Assembly: GCA_905250125.1 (NCBI GenBank) | Contig: CAJNOL010000812.1 | Location: 1 to 64,000 of the forward strand | DNA: 64,000 nt | Source: Rotaria sordida | Taxonomy: Eukaryota; Rotifera; Eurotatoria; Philodinida; Philodinidae | Reading direction: 5' to 3' | Shown: piece after piece, positions 1-14,581 of the stretch | Layout of the letters: the number at the start of each line of letters is the position of its first letter | Numbering within the stretch: position 1 is the first letter of the stretch | The notes under the pieces: model-generated | What the model was told of the DNA's origin: nothing | The model's database searches: none | The model's input: the letters and a program-made list of their open reading frames with translations, nothing else | Program-made: the position numbers and the translations under genes

Positions 1-1191
1 GATATTTATTTTCTAATGAAGAATTTTGTTCAATATTATTTTCATTTGTTATTGATGATGTTGTTGTTGGTGAATTTAATGAATCATCAAAATCAATTTC
101 ACATGATTTTAATTGTGATGAATTTTTATTTAATAAATTTGAACAAGAATTTGAACTTGATTTTGATAATGATGCTTTTGTACCTGTATAAGCAAGACGA
201 TGAAAAACAGAATCATTTGATAAATTTCCATTATTTGGTGGGATTTGACCTAGCATACAGAAAATTATTATCATTAGTCATTGATTCGATCAATTAGCCA
301 ATGAAGCGAAAGACAACTAATTAAAGCCTAACCAAAATTTGTTCAGATTTTCTTTGTGGAGTAAGTTTGTATAACATTCAGTAAATTTTGTATTTAAAAA
401 AAATTCAAAACTGTTCGTACAAAGTAAAAGCGGTTTTGGCAAAGATGATCGAAATTTCAACAATAAGACTTTCACTAATGGACAAAGCCCAGAGGTGCAT
501 CGGTGAAAATTCAATGACGGAACGTTGATTTTTCTACCTAGCGCAATGAAATACTTGAACAACGAAATTTTAACCTGAAATTTTACTCATATGCAGCTCT
601 GATAGTCATTAGAATATTCTAAAAGTTTCAATGGAAAAAAAAATGTTTCTCTTTTGTAGATATTCAATTTTCAAGATTTTATAAGTTATGAGACTCCAGA
701 AGGAGACATTTCCTTCGAGGTGAAGTATCATTGGTCGAAACCTTCTTAGAATAGTAGAAGAACTTTAATTGTAATTCTACAAGGAGAAAAGATATTTCTA
801 TTTATCAATGATATCTTATTATACCTAACGGTGATTGAGTATCAACCGGTGATAATTTATTTGATTGAATTCTTTCATTTGTTCTACGTTCATTTTGTTG
901 TATATTTGTTCGTATAGATGTTGGTGGTGGTAATCTTTGTTGATGATTTATTTGTGTTGGAAAATTAGTTGGTCTTCCTGATCTTTGTTGTTGTTGTTGT
1001 TTAATACTATCTGATGAATTTGTACTTGATATTGATTGTGTTCGATCATGTAGATCATCTTGTTCTTGAGATAATTGATTAGTTGAATCATATTGTTGAT
1101 TATAATCAATGTTTATTGGCCGAAAATTAGTTGTATTTGTTATTGTTGCTGGATATGCATAATGAATAAATGTATCATTTGGGAGTGATTG

Positions 1192-1227
<36 letters not shown>

Positions 1228-3175
1228 ATTTTCTGATAGATATTCATCTATTGAATGACGTCGATATTGATCATTAATATCTTCATTTTGATAATTATTC
1301 GTTCGACGTAAACGTGGTGGGATAATAGGAGGTTGATCAGATATATTCATATAATGATTTGTCGTTAAATATGGATTTTGTGAATTAGAAAATACTGATG
1401 TTGAATAAGCATCACCAATATTTGACTGATCAAGAAAATTATTTGGATCATCATAACGTGTTAATCGACGACGTCCAATGATTGATTGATAACCTCCTCC
1501 TGTACCACAACTTGGAGTACTTGTTGTCATTAATGTTGAACGATTTGTATTTAACCAAGGATCATGATTTGATGAATAATTAGTTCTTGGTTGATATTGT
1601 GATGTTGATAGAAGACTATTTTGTAATTGAATATTAAATCGTTCAACTGCCCGACGAACACTAAGATAGTAAATATACAAAAAAGAAAAATATTTTAATT
1701 TTTGAATTTTTCTTTAAACTTACATTGGATCATCTGAATAAGGTGTTTGATTTAAATTATTTGATGTATATGTTGAATCATATGAAGAACTAGGTAATGA
1801 TGATTGATTATAATAATTAGTTGTTGTTGATGAAGAAGAACGAATAGGTGCAAATGCAGATGAAGATTGATTTTCACTAGTTGGTCGATATGGTATCGGA
1901 CGTTGAATTTCATTTTGTTCTTGTTGAGAATATGAAGATGAAGGTAATTGTTTCAAGTCATTTTTTGATATTGCTGGTGTTTCAGATAATGATGTTATCA
2001 ATGGATTTCGACGTGGACGTGTATATTCACAACTATATGCTGAATATGTTTGTGTTGGTGTTGCATAACTAATAGATGATTCTGTTGTACGTGTAAAATT
2101 TGGTTCAAGAGTTTTAATAAATGTATTTGGATACTGAAAATTTGGTTCATTTAATGCAATTTCATTTGATGAACGATTACGTTGTAATTGTGTTGATGTA
2201 TCAATATCATCAAGATTAGTTGTTTGACCAATTGCTAAATCTCTTGATGTAAGCATATCTTCCGAACGTGATCGTTGACGAATATGAATTGGTTGTTTTT
2301 GTTGTAATTGTTGTAGTTGTTGTTGTTGTTGATTATTTGATGTAACATAAACTGATTGTGTTGGTGCACGCACAACAGGTAAATCATGTTCACCTGATGA
2401 GATAAAATTATTTGTTGTTGATAAATCAGATGTATCATTTGATGATGGTGTACAATAACGTTGATGTACAGAAATATATTTTGTTCTATTATTTGTTGTT
2501 GGTGATTGTGATGAATTTGTATAACGTGATAAACGATCATTTGTTGGTTGTAATGTACCAAGTGTATAATTTTCTGTATACCAATTTTCATTTGTATCAT
2601 TTGTTGTTGATGGTATTACTTTTTTTAAATTTGATTCAAGACGCATTAATGCACGTCGTGTAATAGGATCTTGAATATCATCATAATTTACTGATTTTGT
2701 TTGAATTAATTTACGATTTTTTTCATCATAACGTTCAAGTGCACGACGAACTATAGGATCTTGTATTTCTTCAGAATTAGGTGTATATTCATTTTGAAGT
2801 TTTTGTTGTTGTTGTTGTTGTTGTTGTTGTTCTAATTGTGTTTTATCAAGATATTCACGACTTTGACGACGTTCACGCATAACTTCAAGTGTATTTAAAC
2901 GACGACGACCTTCAAGTTGAAAACCATATGGTTTAATAGCTGGTTCTTCAATTGATGAAGATCGTCCTGTGACTGTATTTGATGAACTACTTATTATTGA
3001 ATTATCAGTTGATGATGAAACTACTAAACTTAAATTTTCTTTTTCACTTCCGAGATCATTTTCACTTGTCATTATTGCATCACTTGTGATTTGTTGTTGT
3101 CGTCCTTCTTGCTGATCTTTAGAGTCAACAATGTTCGTTGACTGGTTATCAATAACTAGAATAATAAAATAGAGA

Positions 3176-3213
<38 letters not shown>

Positions 3214-6200
3214 TTGCACCCCTATATAGATATGTTAATCGTACGTGACTAAAATAAACAACCTTGAAGCTATACCCTTTTACAACTTTACAAAACGATA
3301 ATCAATAGGAAGAAAAAAAAAAGCTCATTTATTTGTTCTCGTTCTATTGATTATTTTTATTTGTGTGATGTAGTGGTTAGAGATTTTCACTTATTTTTTT
3401 CTTCTTCTCTATTTGTAAACGAGACGGACAGGAAGAGAAATATTTGATTGCTGCTATTGCGGCGATAAAACGCGAATACCGCATAAAGCAAATATGAACT
3501 TTTTCTGTCATATTAAGCTCTATGTACCCGTACTTAATTCTTCCTTTGGGTTTTCTTTCTTTTTTTTCAAAACCAATAATGTATCTACATACTTGATTTG
3601 ATCTAATATAGAAAGATTAATAGACAAGAAAATGTAAAAAAACAAATGTCGCAGAAATAAACAAACATTGATTAATGTTCGAATACAAAAAATAAAAAGA
3701 CGCATATATATCCATTATGGAATTCCTTTCTTCTCTTTCATGTTGGGCAAATAGATTTATATCTTCTATGTTATTGTGCTCTTTTTTCTCTTTGACATTC
3801 AAAGAATTTTTGTTGATGTAATCACAAAATGAGGTAGTGGGATTCTAATCAACATTCTGACAGAGAGAACAAGAAACAATACTAAAGCCATTGAAACGAT
3901 TAGATATTCCGTTCTTTCTGTTATCGTTTCTTGTCAATTTGACAGTGTAATTGATACCCGTCTAACAGACTAAAAAAAGCCGATGCATGCACAGCTGTTT
4001 ATTATTCACTCACCTCGTTTGTCATCATTTTCTACTAATGTTGACGGCTGCTGCTGTTGCTGCTGCTGTTGTTGTTCTTCTATTTTATGATTATCATTAT
4101 TGATCTTATCAATAGTTGAACTTGTTATACTAGGTGAATTGTATGTCGTACCATAATTAAAATCGCTATCATCAAATGTTTTACGTGGTCGTATATAACT
4201 ATCCAATTGAGGAGATGATAGAGATGTTATTGATTCATTATTAATTGTAACTGGTGTTGAACTTAATTGTTGTTCAATATTTTTAAACAAATTTTCAAGT
4301 GATTTACGTGATGTTGAAAGTGATCCTGACCATGAGGATTTACCTTTTGATGTTCTTAAATTTGTTTCATCCTTATTATTTTTAGCAACAGCAGCATTCA
4401 TACGTTCTTCAAAACGTTGTACAGCACGTAATGCAATAGGATCATCAGCCGTTGATTGTGATGCTGTTGTTGTTGTTGTTGTTGTTACTGACGATTCTGT
4501 GGATAATGTATTGGCAGGTTGTGGTGAATCATCATATGTATCAACTAAATTAGCTATAGCTTTTTCATAACATGATAAAACATTTCCAAATTGTAAAGAA
4601 CTATCCTTAGGAATTGGTGTTATATTTGGTTGTGGTGAAGATTGTTTTTGTTGTTTTCGTTCATCATCAGTAAGAATACAATCAATTGGTTCGATTGAAT
4701 CGATTGGTTTTTTTAATATAATTTCTTCATCATCAGGAATTTCTTCAATTTCAATTTTTTTATATTGTTCTTCATTTTGATCAATATTAGACATTGCTAT
4801 TTGATTTAAATTGTTTGATAGCGTTTGTATTGGCGACTCATCTTCTATCCGCTGTTTGTTGAATTGCTCTAGTGTCGGTAATGGCGATGATGTTCGTTCT
4901 CTTTCCTCTCGTTTTTCTTTTTCTTTTTTCTCTTGCTGTAATAAGACTGTTTGTCTTAGCTCGTCGTTTCTTAATATTATTCCCGACGTGTGATAGTCAT
5001 ATACGAAGCTACTGTTGTTCTTTTTCTCTGCCTCGACGTTATAGTCGTCGTCACAATGTTGTTGTTCTTCTTTTTTTTCTTCTTTTTCTTGTGGTAAATA
5101 TTCGATAGTATTACTTTCATTTGTTGATGACGTTAAAGACGAAGGAAACATTGATATTAATGTTGAAGAAGAAGAAGAAGATAATGAATTTGAATCCAAT
5201 GGATTAGTTATTATAACTGAATTATTTTCATTATTAGCTTGTTGATTATCAACTAAGTCATTATGAATATTTGTTATTGTCTCTGTATGGAGTGATAATG
5301 GACCTTGTTTTTTTTTCATTGTTATTTCTTCTTGTTGTAAACAAAAAAATTTTGTTACTGGCAGTTGTCCGTCATCATTGTTTTCATCGACATTTGTGCT
5401 TATCAACAATGATAAATCTAAATAGATAAAATTAGATGTCAATCGTAAGAGAAAAGATAATTTTCGTTTCGATATAACTTATGTGGGGGAGGTTCAATCC
5501 TTGACCACGTCTAATAAATGTGATCGATAGCGATCAATCAATTGACAATACCAATAAAGAAAAAGAAAAAAGAAAGAAATCAACCGTATATAGGCTAGGT
5601 AAAATAAAAAGGATTTTGTTAACCTTGCAATTTTTTTTCTCGTATGTGCGTTGATGTGTATGTATTTATGTATATGCATAGGCGTTCGTTTTTTTTTTTC
5701 TTTTTAATGGAATAATGATTAGTAATGATGAAAATTTTAATTCTCGTGATGTTTTCTATTGCTTATGAATAATATGAAATAATTATATTTTTGTTTTCTT
5801 TTTCCTTTTTTTTACTTCTGAATTTTTTACTTTCTTTCATTTTACCTTTCGATGGTAATTCAATTGTTTGATCAGGATTCGTTTGTTCCACTTTGATTGT
5901 CGTTGGTAATGTGTTAATCTCCTACAAATAATCAAAGAAAAGACATACAGCTGAATATACATTCGAACTTTGAAACATGTTATTTATCATCTATTAAAGA
6001 AGAGAAAAGAAAAATCTATACTTCATTTATTTAAAGTACAAGCCTTAGTTTATATGAATGTATAGAGCTATTGAGTAAACAGCTGTATATACGTCTAGTA
6101 CCATTGATGAATCGGTCAAGGAAAGTTCAGAATTATTGTATTTTAAAATTCACTGATTTTCAAGGATGAAAAATTAAAATAATCTAGTAATCATAGTTAT

Positions 6201-9200
6201 TTGAGATTGATAATGAACGATATAGTGTGATTAGTCATGCTTTTATTTGTTCATTGAGTTCTTATTGTAACGATTAGAGAAAGAGACAAGGAGAAAAAAA
6301 GTTGAAGATGAAAATCTCAATATAATCAATGAAATCATCATGTCTTTATTTCAGTCGAATGTTTGATTGACATCAATGTCAATAAGTTAATTAGGAAATC
6401 TTACAAATCTTTCAAGATTTCAATATAAAATATTCGCTAAATAAAAGCACAATGTTACTTAAATCAACTGATAAATCTAATAACTTCTATTGATTATTGA
6501 GAGCATTTTTAGTGTCACGTAAATGTCCATATTTTAATCGAATTCAATCCTCTCGATGATCTATTTTCTATATATTTCAATGTACTTGAATTTCTTTACA
6601 TATGGAATTCATTCTATAACACTCGAAGCAATACTATTAGCATATTGTTTTGTAAAATACAATAATTAAAGCCAATAACAAGCAAGTGAGACTCCTGTAG
6701 TGATTTCCCTGCAGTCTCTTTTTTATTAGTATACTCTAAGCTTCAATTACATCATTTTCATATATTGAATTTATTATTGAAATTTTATTCTTGCATTTGT
6801 CTATTCATAAAAAATGTTTTATATTTTATGAATAGTTGGCCTTTTTTTTTTTTTTTTTTATTAATTATTCATGAAATTCTACTAACCTTAACCGTCATCG
6901 ATGTATTTGAATTTATTTTATCATTTGAATTTATTTCAATTTTATTCTTATGTTGTTGATTTGTTGATGAAAATTTTCGTCGAAGAACAGCAATCGGTGG
7001 AAATTCTACACCTAATATTGTTTTTATTGATAATTGTTCATGATTATTCTTATCAGTTTTTGTTGATGTTGACCAACGTTCGTGCATTTTTTTTTCACGT
7101 CGAGACATTTTATCAGTATTATTTATTGTCATCTGTTCATTGTTGTCTATCGAACTACTAGTATTATTAGTTAATCTTGTGCAAATGGTATTGCTTGTTA
7201 TAGATAAAGATTGAATATCATCATTTGATAAATCATTGGTTATTATTGTTTTCGATTCATCGATGACATTCGATGATGATCCATCTATTTATATAGAATT
7301 CATCAATATCATTTTTATTCTCTCTCTTTTTTTTTATTTATTTATCATGTTATTTGATCTGACTAGAATAATAAAAAGTAAATGGCTTACCTTCATTGAA
7401 TGATATATTAGATTGATGAATTATTTCATCAAATTCTAGTACCATATTTTCTAAATCAACTGATGAAGAATCTGGTGATAAATAAATGCTGTGTGATGAT
7501 CCAGATTCACATGATTTATAAATATCGTTGGTGATTAATAATTGTTCATCAGGTATTGGTATTGGTAGTGAACACTTAAATAGAAAAAGATAAATGTTTT
7601 ATATATATATATATATGATATTTTGTGCTCATAGTAGAGAAATATTTTTTCTTGACATTTAACAAATATATTCAAATAGGCGTGAATAACTTTTACATAT
7701 ATTCATTGTTATTCTTCCACTATAATGGTCATCAAATAATGATGATAAATGAGAAAACTGTTCTCAAATGTATATATATATATATACATATACAAAGGTC
7801 AATATCATCTATGTCTATGTGTTATGCTCAAGGCTTCACAAATGGTTATATTCTAGGTTATTTATTAGAAGAAGAAAAAAAACGAACATGATAATATAAT
7901 TTTTATATGAAGAAATATTTTTATTTATATTAATAAATTTTAATATAAACATAATATTATTATTCTTGAAATTTAAAATAATTTTATTCTTACAAAATCT
8001 TAGGTTATTTTTTTAATATATGAACGATCAAAGTTTTATTTGATCGACAGGAAAAGAATTCAAATTTTTATTTTTCCATTAATAAGAATCTATCAATATA
8101 AAATATAATTCAAATTTTAAATCTTAAATAAATACAAAACGACTACAAATTAAATTATAGTAAAAACTTACTATATCATCTGATAAGAAATAGATTAGAT
8201 AATAATTCAATTTGTAATATCCAAATTCAATAAGCTATTATTAGTATTATGTAGTAACGTATATTATATCAATTAGCAAATCACAATATATAGTTGAACT
8301 CATTCTTATTAATACTAATGATCCTTGTCATACGACGTCAAAAAAAAAGGACAAAGACTTATATCATAACGTAAGTACTTTGTATCAGATAGTTGTACGA
8401 TACTCGACGAAAGCTCTATTAATATCATGGTCTTGTATGTAGAAATAATGACCTCGTCTGGAAGAATTTTAGCGGAAGAAAAAAAAAAAGAAGAAATCAA
8501 AGAATCAGATCTACCCTGTCAGATCATTATCAAACATTTCTTTTTTAGTTGATAGAATTTTACCAATGAAGAAATAGCCCAAGTAAACGGCTAAATTCAG
8601 AAGTCATGTGAGTAAAAACCACCCTAGTATTTCAAGATAAAATTTTGTCCATAAATGAGTCTAATGATTTATGGAATATCTTGAATTTTTTCGATGAAAA
8701 GAATGTTCCTTTTTCGAGATATTGAAATTTTTTAAGTAAACGGCTATTTTGGAGATTTAATATCTTGACAAAAGAATATATATTTTTTTTTTCGATTGAA
8801 ACTTTCAGCTCATTGATGCAAACATTTTTAAGTTTCTGTTAATCTTATTAATACATCCTTGTAGGCAGAATATGAGTTTAAACAACGGATATTGTAAGAT
8901 AAAATATAACCATTATACTATTTGTAAAAAAACAAGTTGTTAATACAATCCCTATGGGATCAATATATGAAACATGATGTAACTGCTAATCATAGAGAGA
9001 GATTGTTTTATTCTATATAATATCTTGAGACATATTTCTTCAGCCGTCTTTTTATTTGATCCTCGAGAAATGCAATAATGAAATAGTTAATATATTGTGA
9101 GAAATTACTATTGACATACGTTCTGTAAGCATATATCAACAATGTATGTCATGGCCGCCTCCAGTTAGAATCTATGATGAGTTCTCAAGGTTTATGATAG

Positions 9201-11424
9201 GTCGTCATAATGTCTGTGAAGGGAAAAGAGGAGTATGTTTTAATTTTTACACATTTCTTATAGATCATGTTTGACAAATATCAACTAAAAAGGAGACTAC
9301 TTTTTAATAAGGTACTTTTCAAGAGAACAAAATTTTGAGCAAGATAAAGGGTTATGACATTTTCGATGACCTTACCCCCCCCTTAAAAGTTAAAAGCATT
9401 AAAAAAAAAAAAACGAAATTTATTAGAAAATTGAACTCAAAATTGTTTTTGTGATGCTTTTAACTTTTCAACAAAGAAGGTCATAGAAAATGTGATAGGT
9501 CCTCATTTTGTACTTTTTAAAATGGCATTATTAAAAAACAGCTCTGAAAAAATCTTCTTGAACCTGAAAAGTATCATGTGTGATTTTTTAGAAATCTTGT
9601 CAACATAGTTAGAGCTCATCGGATTGAATTCGAGTTTGAGAAATGTGTAGTACGTGATATTCATCGAATATAAAAAGTATTTCGAATCTTCAGAGCAATT
9701 ATCCAATTCCGATTCATTGAGAATATCAAAGTACGATTCGAAAATTTTCGATCCGACAATGTATAAAATCTTGCTATTGAATACATTATATAGAAAGTTT
9801 CCTTGACTATTATAATTACTATGTGGATTTAAGCTAATTGCTTCAAAAAAAAAATAATACGTTGTTAGCAAAGTTTATATGAGCATCTTATTTGCAATAA
9901 TTGTTCTCCGAAAGTAAAAACTTACCATGGCTTCAGACGTTCCTAGTGTTTCTTCCAATTGTATCGGTTGTTCAAAGTCTACAACAAGCCAAGGTTCTTT
10001 TTCTGTTGATGTCATTGAAGAAATCTGATCATCTGACAAGGATTTTTCTTCTACTATCTGATTTGTATCTGGATAATATTCATGTACAATTACTTGTGAA
10101 TTTGATATATAATCACTAGTACTTAATGATTCAGATAGTGATTGATTTGGTGATTTTGATATTATTGTTGTTGTTGTTGTTGATGGTATATCAAAACAAC
10201 CATCACGTACTAATGTTTGACAAATACTAACAAAATTATTTTTATCAATAATTGGTATTTTTAAATCATTTGATAAATTAATATCATTATTAATAAATTT
10301 TTTAAAAAGATAATAAAGATATTCAATTAAATTTTGATCAACTTCAGTAACAGTTGGATATTTATCTTTTTTTCTTTTTCGTTTTTTTGATTTATTTTCA
10401 TTTGATAAACATTCAACACGTAAAATAAGTAAATTAATTAATGTTAATATTTCATTATATTCATTAGTTTCAAATAAATTTTCATTATTTAATTGAGAAT
10501 TCATTATAATCGATTGAGATATTTTTATTGATGATGAAGTCGTATTTTTAGATGATTTCTACATAAATTAGAATTGTTAATTTACTTGAAATACAAAACA
10601 ATTATAAGAATGTATTCCTATTCAAATGTTTAATTCATATAACAACAAACAGTTTAAATAAGAAAAATCTTTTTTCATGTTGAGAAGAAAGAATGACAAA
10701 ATAATTTTGAGACAATTCTTATTTTTGTTTTAAAAGATTGAAAACAAAACAAAACAAAAAAAGGTTTTTACTCATCCTAATCTCAATAAGTAAAAAAGAT
10801 AGATTGTTCACTTTACCTGTTTTGTATATTGACGATAATCATTTGTTTTATCATTTGTTGATGTTTTTAATTCATTACGTAAATATTGAAGAAATGAAGT
10901 AACAAGTAATGTTGAATCATTTTTATTATAATTCGTATTTGAATCACTTGTATATCGTCGACGTTGTTGTTTTATATCTTCATCAAAATTTTCATTCATA
11001 GACGAAAAATGTTTTGTCGGTGGTAACGATGTTGGTCGATTTATGGTTTGATATTTCGAACAATCGTTCTTATTATTTGAATGTTTGTTTGAATGAATAT
11101 TATGACTACTACATTCCGCAGGTAGTTCGGCGGCAGAAGAAAATTGATCAACTAAAGTAAAGGTTATTGTGACATCTGTTCAATCACAATAGGTATGTAT
11201 ACATATATATAGACATATCAAGAACTATGCTGTTATATGTAGAAAAGAAGAATCTCTGGACAATATTCATACCGCAAAGACGGATGATACAGATTAGTTT
11301 TGATTATAAATTAATCAATAAATATTAAAAGAAGAATAGATTCTTTTTTTTTTTATTCCTTCTCACCTGTTCCCATTACTTTTGTTATGTCATTAAAATC
11401 TTCTTCTTCATTGATGCGATTCAT
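1..11424 (-). CDS. Large low-complexity protein with four D-P-I-x-x-R-A repeats (3' end beyond window)
   Basis: I do not recognise this gene. Ten exons join in phase on the minus strand: 11424-11367, 11151-10817, 10558-9926, 7574-7391, 7284-6887, 5921-5846, 5417-4014, 3155-1724, 1660-825 and 249 to the left edge, giving at least 1860 residues. The ATG at 11424 opens a 58-base first exon whose donor joins in frame to the next. The protein is rich in S, T, N and Q, with poly-Q (near 2806-2832) and poly-N (near 1195-1225) runs, so it is probably mostly disordered. A motif DPI-x-x-RA-x-x-R-[FYL] occurs four times, near residues 885, 1160, 1188 and 1506; the last is split by the intron 1661-1723. 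A short helical-looking stretch (SFLQYLRNELK) lies near residue 110. No signal peptide or membrane segment is visible. A scaffold or cytoskeletal adaptor is possible, but that is a guess. The exon chain is well supported; the function is unknown. Confidence 0.75.
600..790. repeat. Fragment of a dispersed AT-rich repeat in the last visible intron of the first gene
   Basis: The intron 250-824 carries ATTAGAATATTCTAAAAGTTT near 613, followed by an A-run and a TGTTTCT segment. The same order (TTAGAATATTCT, a short link, then an A-rich GAATRTTCCTT block) occurs at 25508-25760 and, more diverged, at 33990-34280 and 8690-8740. It looks like a degraded copy of one element family. The boundaries are approximate. 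Confidence 0.35.
3179..3209. repeat. 31-base poly-A tract in intron
   Basis: An uninterrupted A run lies in the intron 3156-4013, about 20 bases upstream of the 3155 acceptor in plus coordinates. On the coding (minus) strand it is a T run, so it may add to the polypyrimidine tract. Its length is likely variable or a sequencing artefact. Confidence 0.8.
8570..8850. repeat. Degraded repeat in intron with short direct and inverted copies
   Basis: The sequence AAGTAAACGGCTA occurs near 8581 and again near 8735, and a GAAAAGAATGTTCCTTTTTCGAGATATTGAAA-like block at about 8697 resembles blocks at 25590 and 34170. It lies in the 2.35-kb intron 7575-9925 of the first gene. The family is probably a non-autonomous DNA element. 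Confidence 0.35.
9301..9540. repeat. Palindromic element with C-tract, in intron
   Basis: The arms 9301-9410 and 9440-9537 are imperfect inverted copies. The left arm reads TTTTTAATAAGGTACTTTTC and the right arm ends TACTTTTTAAAATGGCATTA; both hold ACATTTTC/GAAAATGT and AAAAGTTAAAAGCA/TGCTTTTAACTTTT blocks. A C8 tract sits inside. It resembles the palindrome at 31551-31690. It lies in the intron 7575-9925. Confidence 0.6.
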
Positions 11425-14400
11425 TGTTTACAATCAATGTCGCCACCACATACCAATGATATGCAGAAAAGAATTAATGTTTTTATTTCATGTCTATGCT
11501 TTTTTTTTTCTTCTTTTTCTTTTTTTTATTAGTATTGTCCGTGCGTGTTGTTTAAAAAAAGAAAAAAGAAATATTGACGACTTTTTTTCTCTTCTTCACC
11601 GTACACACATACATTCACTTTCATTTTATGCGAGGTCATCAACCATTAGGGATTGTGCCTTTTTTTCTGCTTCTTTTACTTTACTACGACATCTCTGTGA
11701 AGAAGAATGAAGGACGAAAAAGCATATGATTTGCAAAAATGTTTTAATAGTAATTGACTACATACTTAAAAAAAAATATGATTGAGAATTATAAAATGAA
11801 TGTTCTCTCTGATATATATATATTTGGTACTTTTTATAGACAACCGAGAGAGAGAGAGAGAACACCCAAAGATATCCAGCCTATATCTATATACTTGCTT
11901 TCATCATGATTTCTGTGTATTGTGTTATATGACGCATTGGAAAAAAAAATCATAAACTATACGATTCGTTTCATTTAAAACTTGTATATCATCATATATT
12001 CATTATTTTTAACCGGTACTCGACATAGAAAAATAACACATCGATTTATTTACCTGTAATATTCATCTTATCTAATATCGATTTTGAAGTGAAATAGCAA
12101 CGTTAAAATAATGTTTGTTCCGGGTCAATATACGATGAGCTTGTCACCTGTACTAATCGGTTATATAGTAATATATCATAGAACAATGGAAAAAAACCGA
12201 GAAGCAATAGAGCGTTATCGGATCTGAAAGATAAGAACAAAAGAGAGGAAAAGGAAGAGAATATAGCGTATTAATGTATTGAGCATCAAACATGCCAAGT
12301 TCAATATGTCAATAAACTGAAGCACACACATATATATATATACGTACATATGCGTGAAAAGAAAGTAGATAAAACTCTTTTTCTTGTCTTTTGTTTTTTT
12401 TACATGATATGCATATCGATGCCAGTTCTTTCTATTCTAAATTATTGTTTTTTTTTCGCTGCTAATGTAGACTATGAATGATACCTCCTGTTGTTTTTTC
12501 ATATCATACCGAACGATGGATTATTCTACTTGTTATCATACTATAAGTCCAACAAGGTAAAAGAAATATGATATGAACACATGTAGATATAGATATGATT
12601 ATGCTTCTCATTAATGATTTAGTACTCTTTTGTTAATACAAAAGAATTCCCCAGGCTATTCTAATGACTATTCTGTTTTAAAGTTGAATGTACCTATAAA
12701 ATACATTAATAAATAAATAATCTATTAGAATAGTATGTGCCACTATTCTATAAAAAATAAAATAAAATATATGATTATACTTATGCATCAATGTAAAAAA
12801 AATATTGGTTCGATTTTCAAGTTTTTTAATATTGTGACGAAGAAAAAAAGGCAAAAACGTAAGACGTATATAGTTAAAGACAAGGTAAGAACAATTATAA
12901 ATATTTGATTATATGGTCATACTTTCTGCTTTACTAATTGAAGGTAATATTTCTTATATATTAATATATATATGTAGACAGTCCTTGGTGAAAAAAGTCA
13001 AAACAAGGACAAAACTTCACACTTGATGGTATTGTAGGTTTATACCAATAAATCAATAAGAATATGGTAAAGTCAAGATCGAGAATGTGTTTTTTTTTTT
13101 GATTATAGTATATCAATATTACTTTTTAAAAGAAGTTATAGTGAAGTTTTCATTAATATAGAAAATTACTTTCGCATGGCTTCTTTCTAAACAAAGATGA
13201 AAGATGAGACAGTCTTTATAAATCAATCACACTTCTGTATTCAATTCTTCAATTTATTTTCTTTTTTCTTGTCTATCTTTATCCGATCTAATCCTTATGT
13301 AGTGTGTGTATGTGTATGTGTCTGTCTAGTAGTTCTATTCTTTTCTTTTTTGATCGATTGATCTCCTAATATATAGCTTTATAAACATATCTTACAACGT
13401 ATTTGTTCTTAGAAGATTAATCTAGATATTGACACCTTCATATAATGATAAGAGTATAATCTGATCTTTCAATAGTTTTGACAAATATCTGAATAATCTA
13501 GATTACATGAAAAAAAAAAAAACTTTAATATTCTTTCAAAACGGAAGTCATCATTTATTTTGTTGATTTTATTTAACAATAGAGAAAAAAAAATGAGTAT
13601 TAAAATTCATTTCAAGTATAGATTTTGAATATTTTTATGTTTCTTTTTTTTTCGAGTATATGTGACAATTGAATATAAAATGTTCATTTGCATATTAAAA
13701 AAAATTATTATCAATAGAATCCTAAGGAGACTAAAATGAATGTAGTTCATATCTGCTGTATTACATAATCAAGACATACAAAATCATGCATATTTATAAT
13801 TTTTACCTTTTTCTTCTTCGATGATTACCCATTCATCTAGTTGATGTTTAGCCAGCTTTTCTTAGTTATTATGAAGCTTGAAGATTATTATGTGAAATAA
13901 AGTAAAGAATTATAATCTATTTTGCATATATCGAACTTATGAAATCAATATGTGTGGCTTTTCGATAACGAATAATCATAAGACCATGATTCATCTTTTT
14001 GTTTTAAAAATAAATACACCGAAATAATTTGATTATATATTTTTAATTTAAAAATACCAAAAACAATAAAATAAGATCTTACTGGATTATTGTATTATTG
14101 GCTTTATCTTTTTTTCTACTGCAATAAAAAAGAGAAATTTGACAAAGTATTTGGATTAAATATGTTATTCGAAATACATAGCTCATAAACAGCAGTTGTT
14201 ATCGCTGATTTCAAAGGCCGTTTAATCAAGGTAAACTAGTAATCTGCAATTGAGACGATGTAAAAAACAAAATAAGTAAAATACTCTGTTGTCGACAATG
14301 AAAGAAAATTCGTTTTATAAGAAATTCGCTGTTCTTTCGTTTTCTCTTTACTCCTCGTGATTTTTTTTTTTCGCAAGTTGTCTGTCACATTTTTTTTATT

Positions 14401-14581
14401 AATATTGTGCAAACCAACATGACAAGTGGGAAGAATCGAATAAGTTGCTTGATCTATTCACAAATTCACAGAAAAAAAAAAGAATCATTGAAAAACTTCA
14501 TTTTGAACGAAGATTATTCATAAAATATCAATATAAAGAAGCTAATTATACAAAAAAAAAAAAATGGAGATAATAAAAGTT
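11425..14581. other. Intergenic region between two minus-strand genes; no gene seen
   Basis: This holds the likely promoter and 5' UTR of the 1-11424 gene next to 11424, and the 3' flank of the lectin gene next to 14581. I see only AT-rich sequence, T/A homopolymers, short TA runs (11811-11823, 12330-12341) and a GA run near 11849-11860. Short open frames here (for example 11387-11710 plus) are low complexity and show no recognisable domain or splice context. Confidence 0.6.

Noticed and set aside
2235-2600. Second minus-strand frame inside the 3155-1724 exon
   Set aside because: It is an out-of-frame shadow of the Q/N/T-rich exon; I/Q/H-rich translation is typical of shifted repeats.
9503-9871. 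122-codon minus-strand frame inside the intron 7575-9925
   Set aside because: It overlaps the palindrome 9301-9540 and its repeat-like flank, has no recognisable domain, and the exons on either side join in phase without it.
11387-11710. 107-codon plus-strand frame overlapping the first exon of the DPI-motif gene
   Set aside because: F/L-rich translation of T-rich DNA antisense to the supported ATG exon at 11424-11367.
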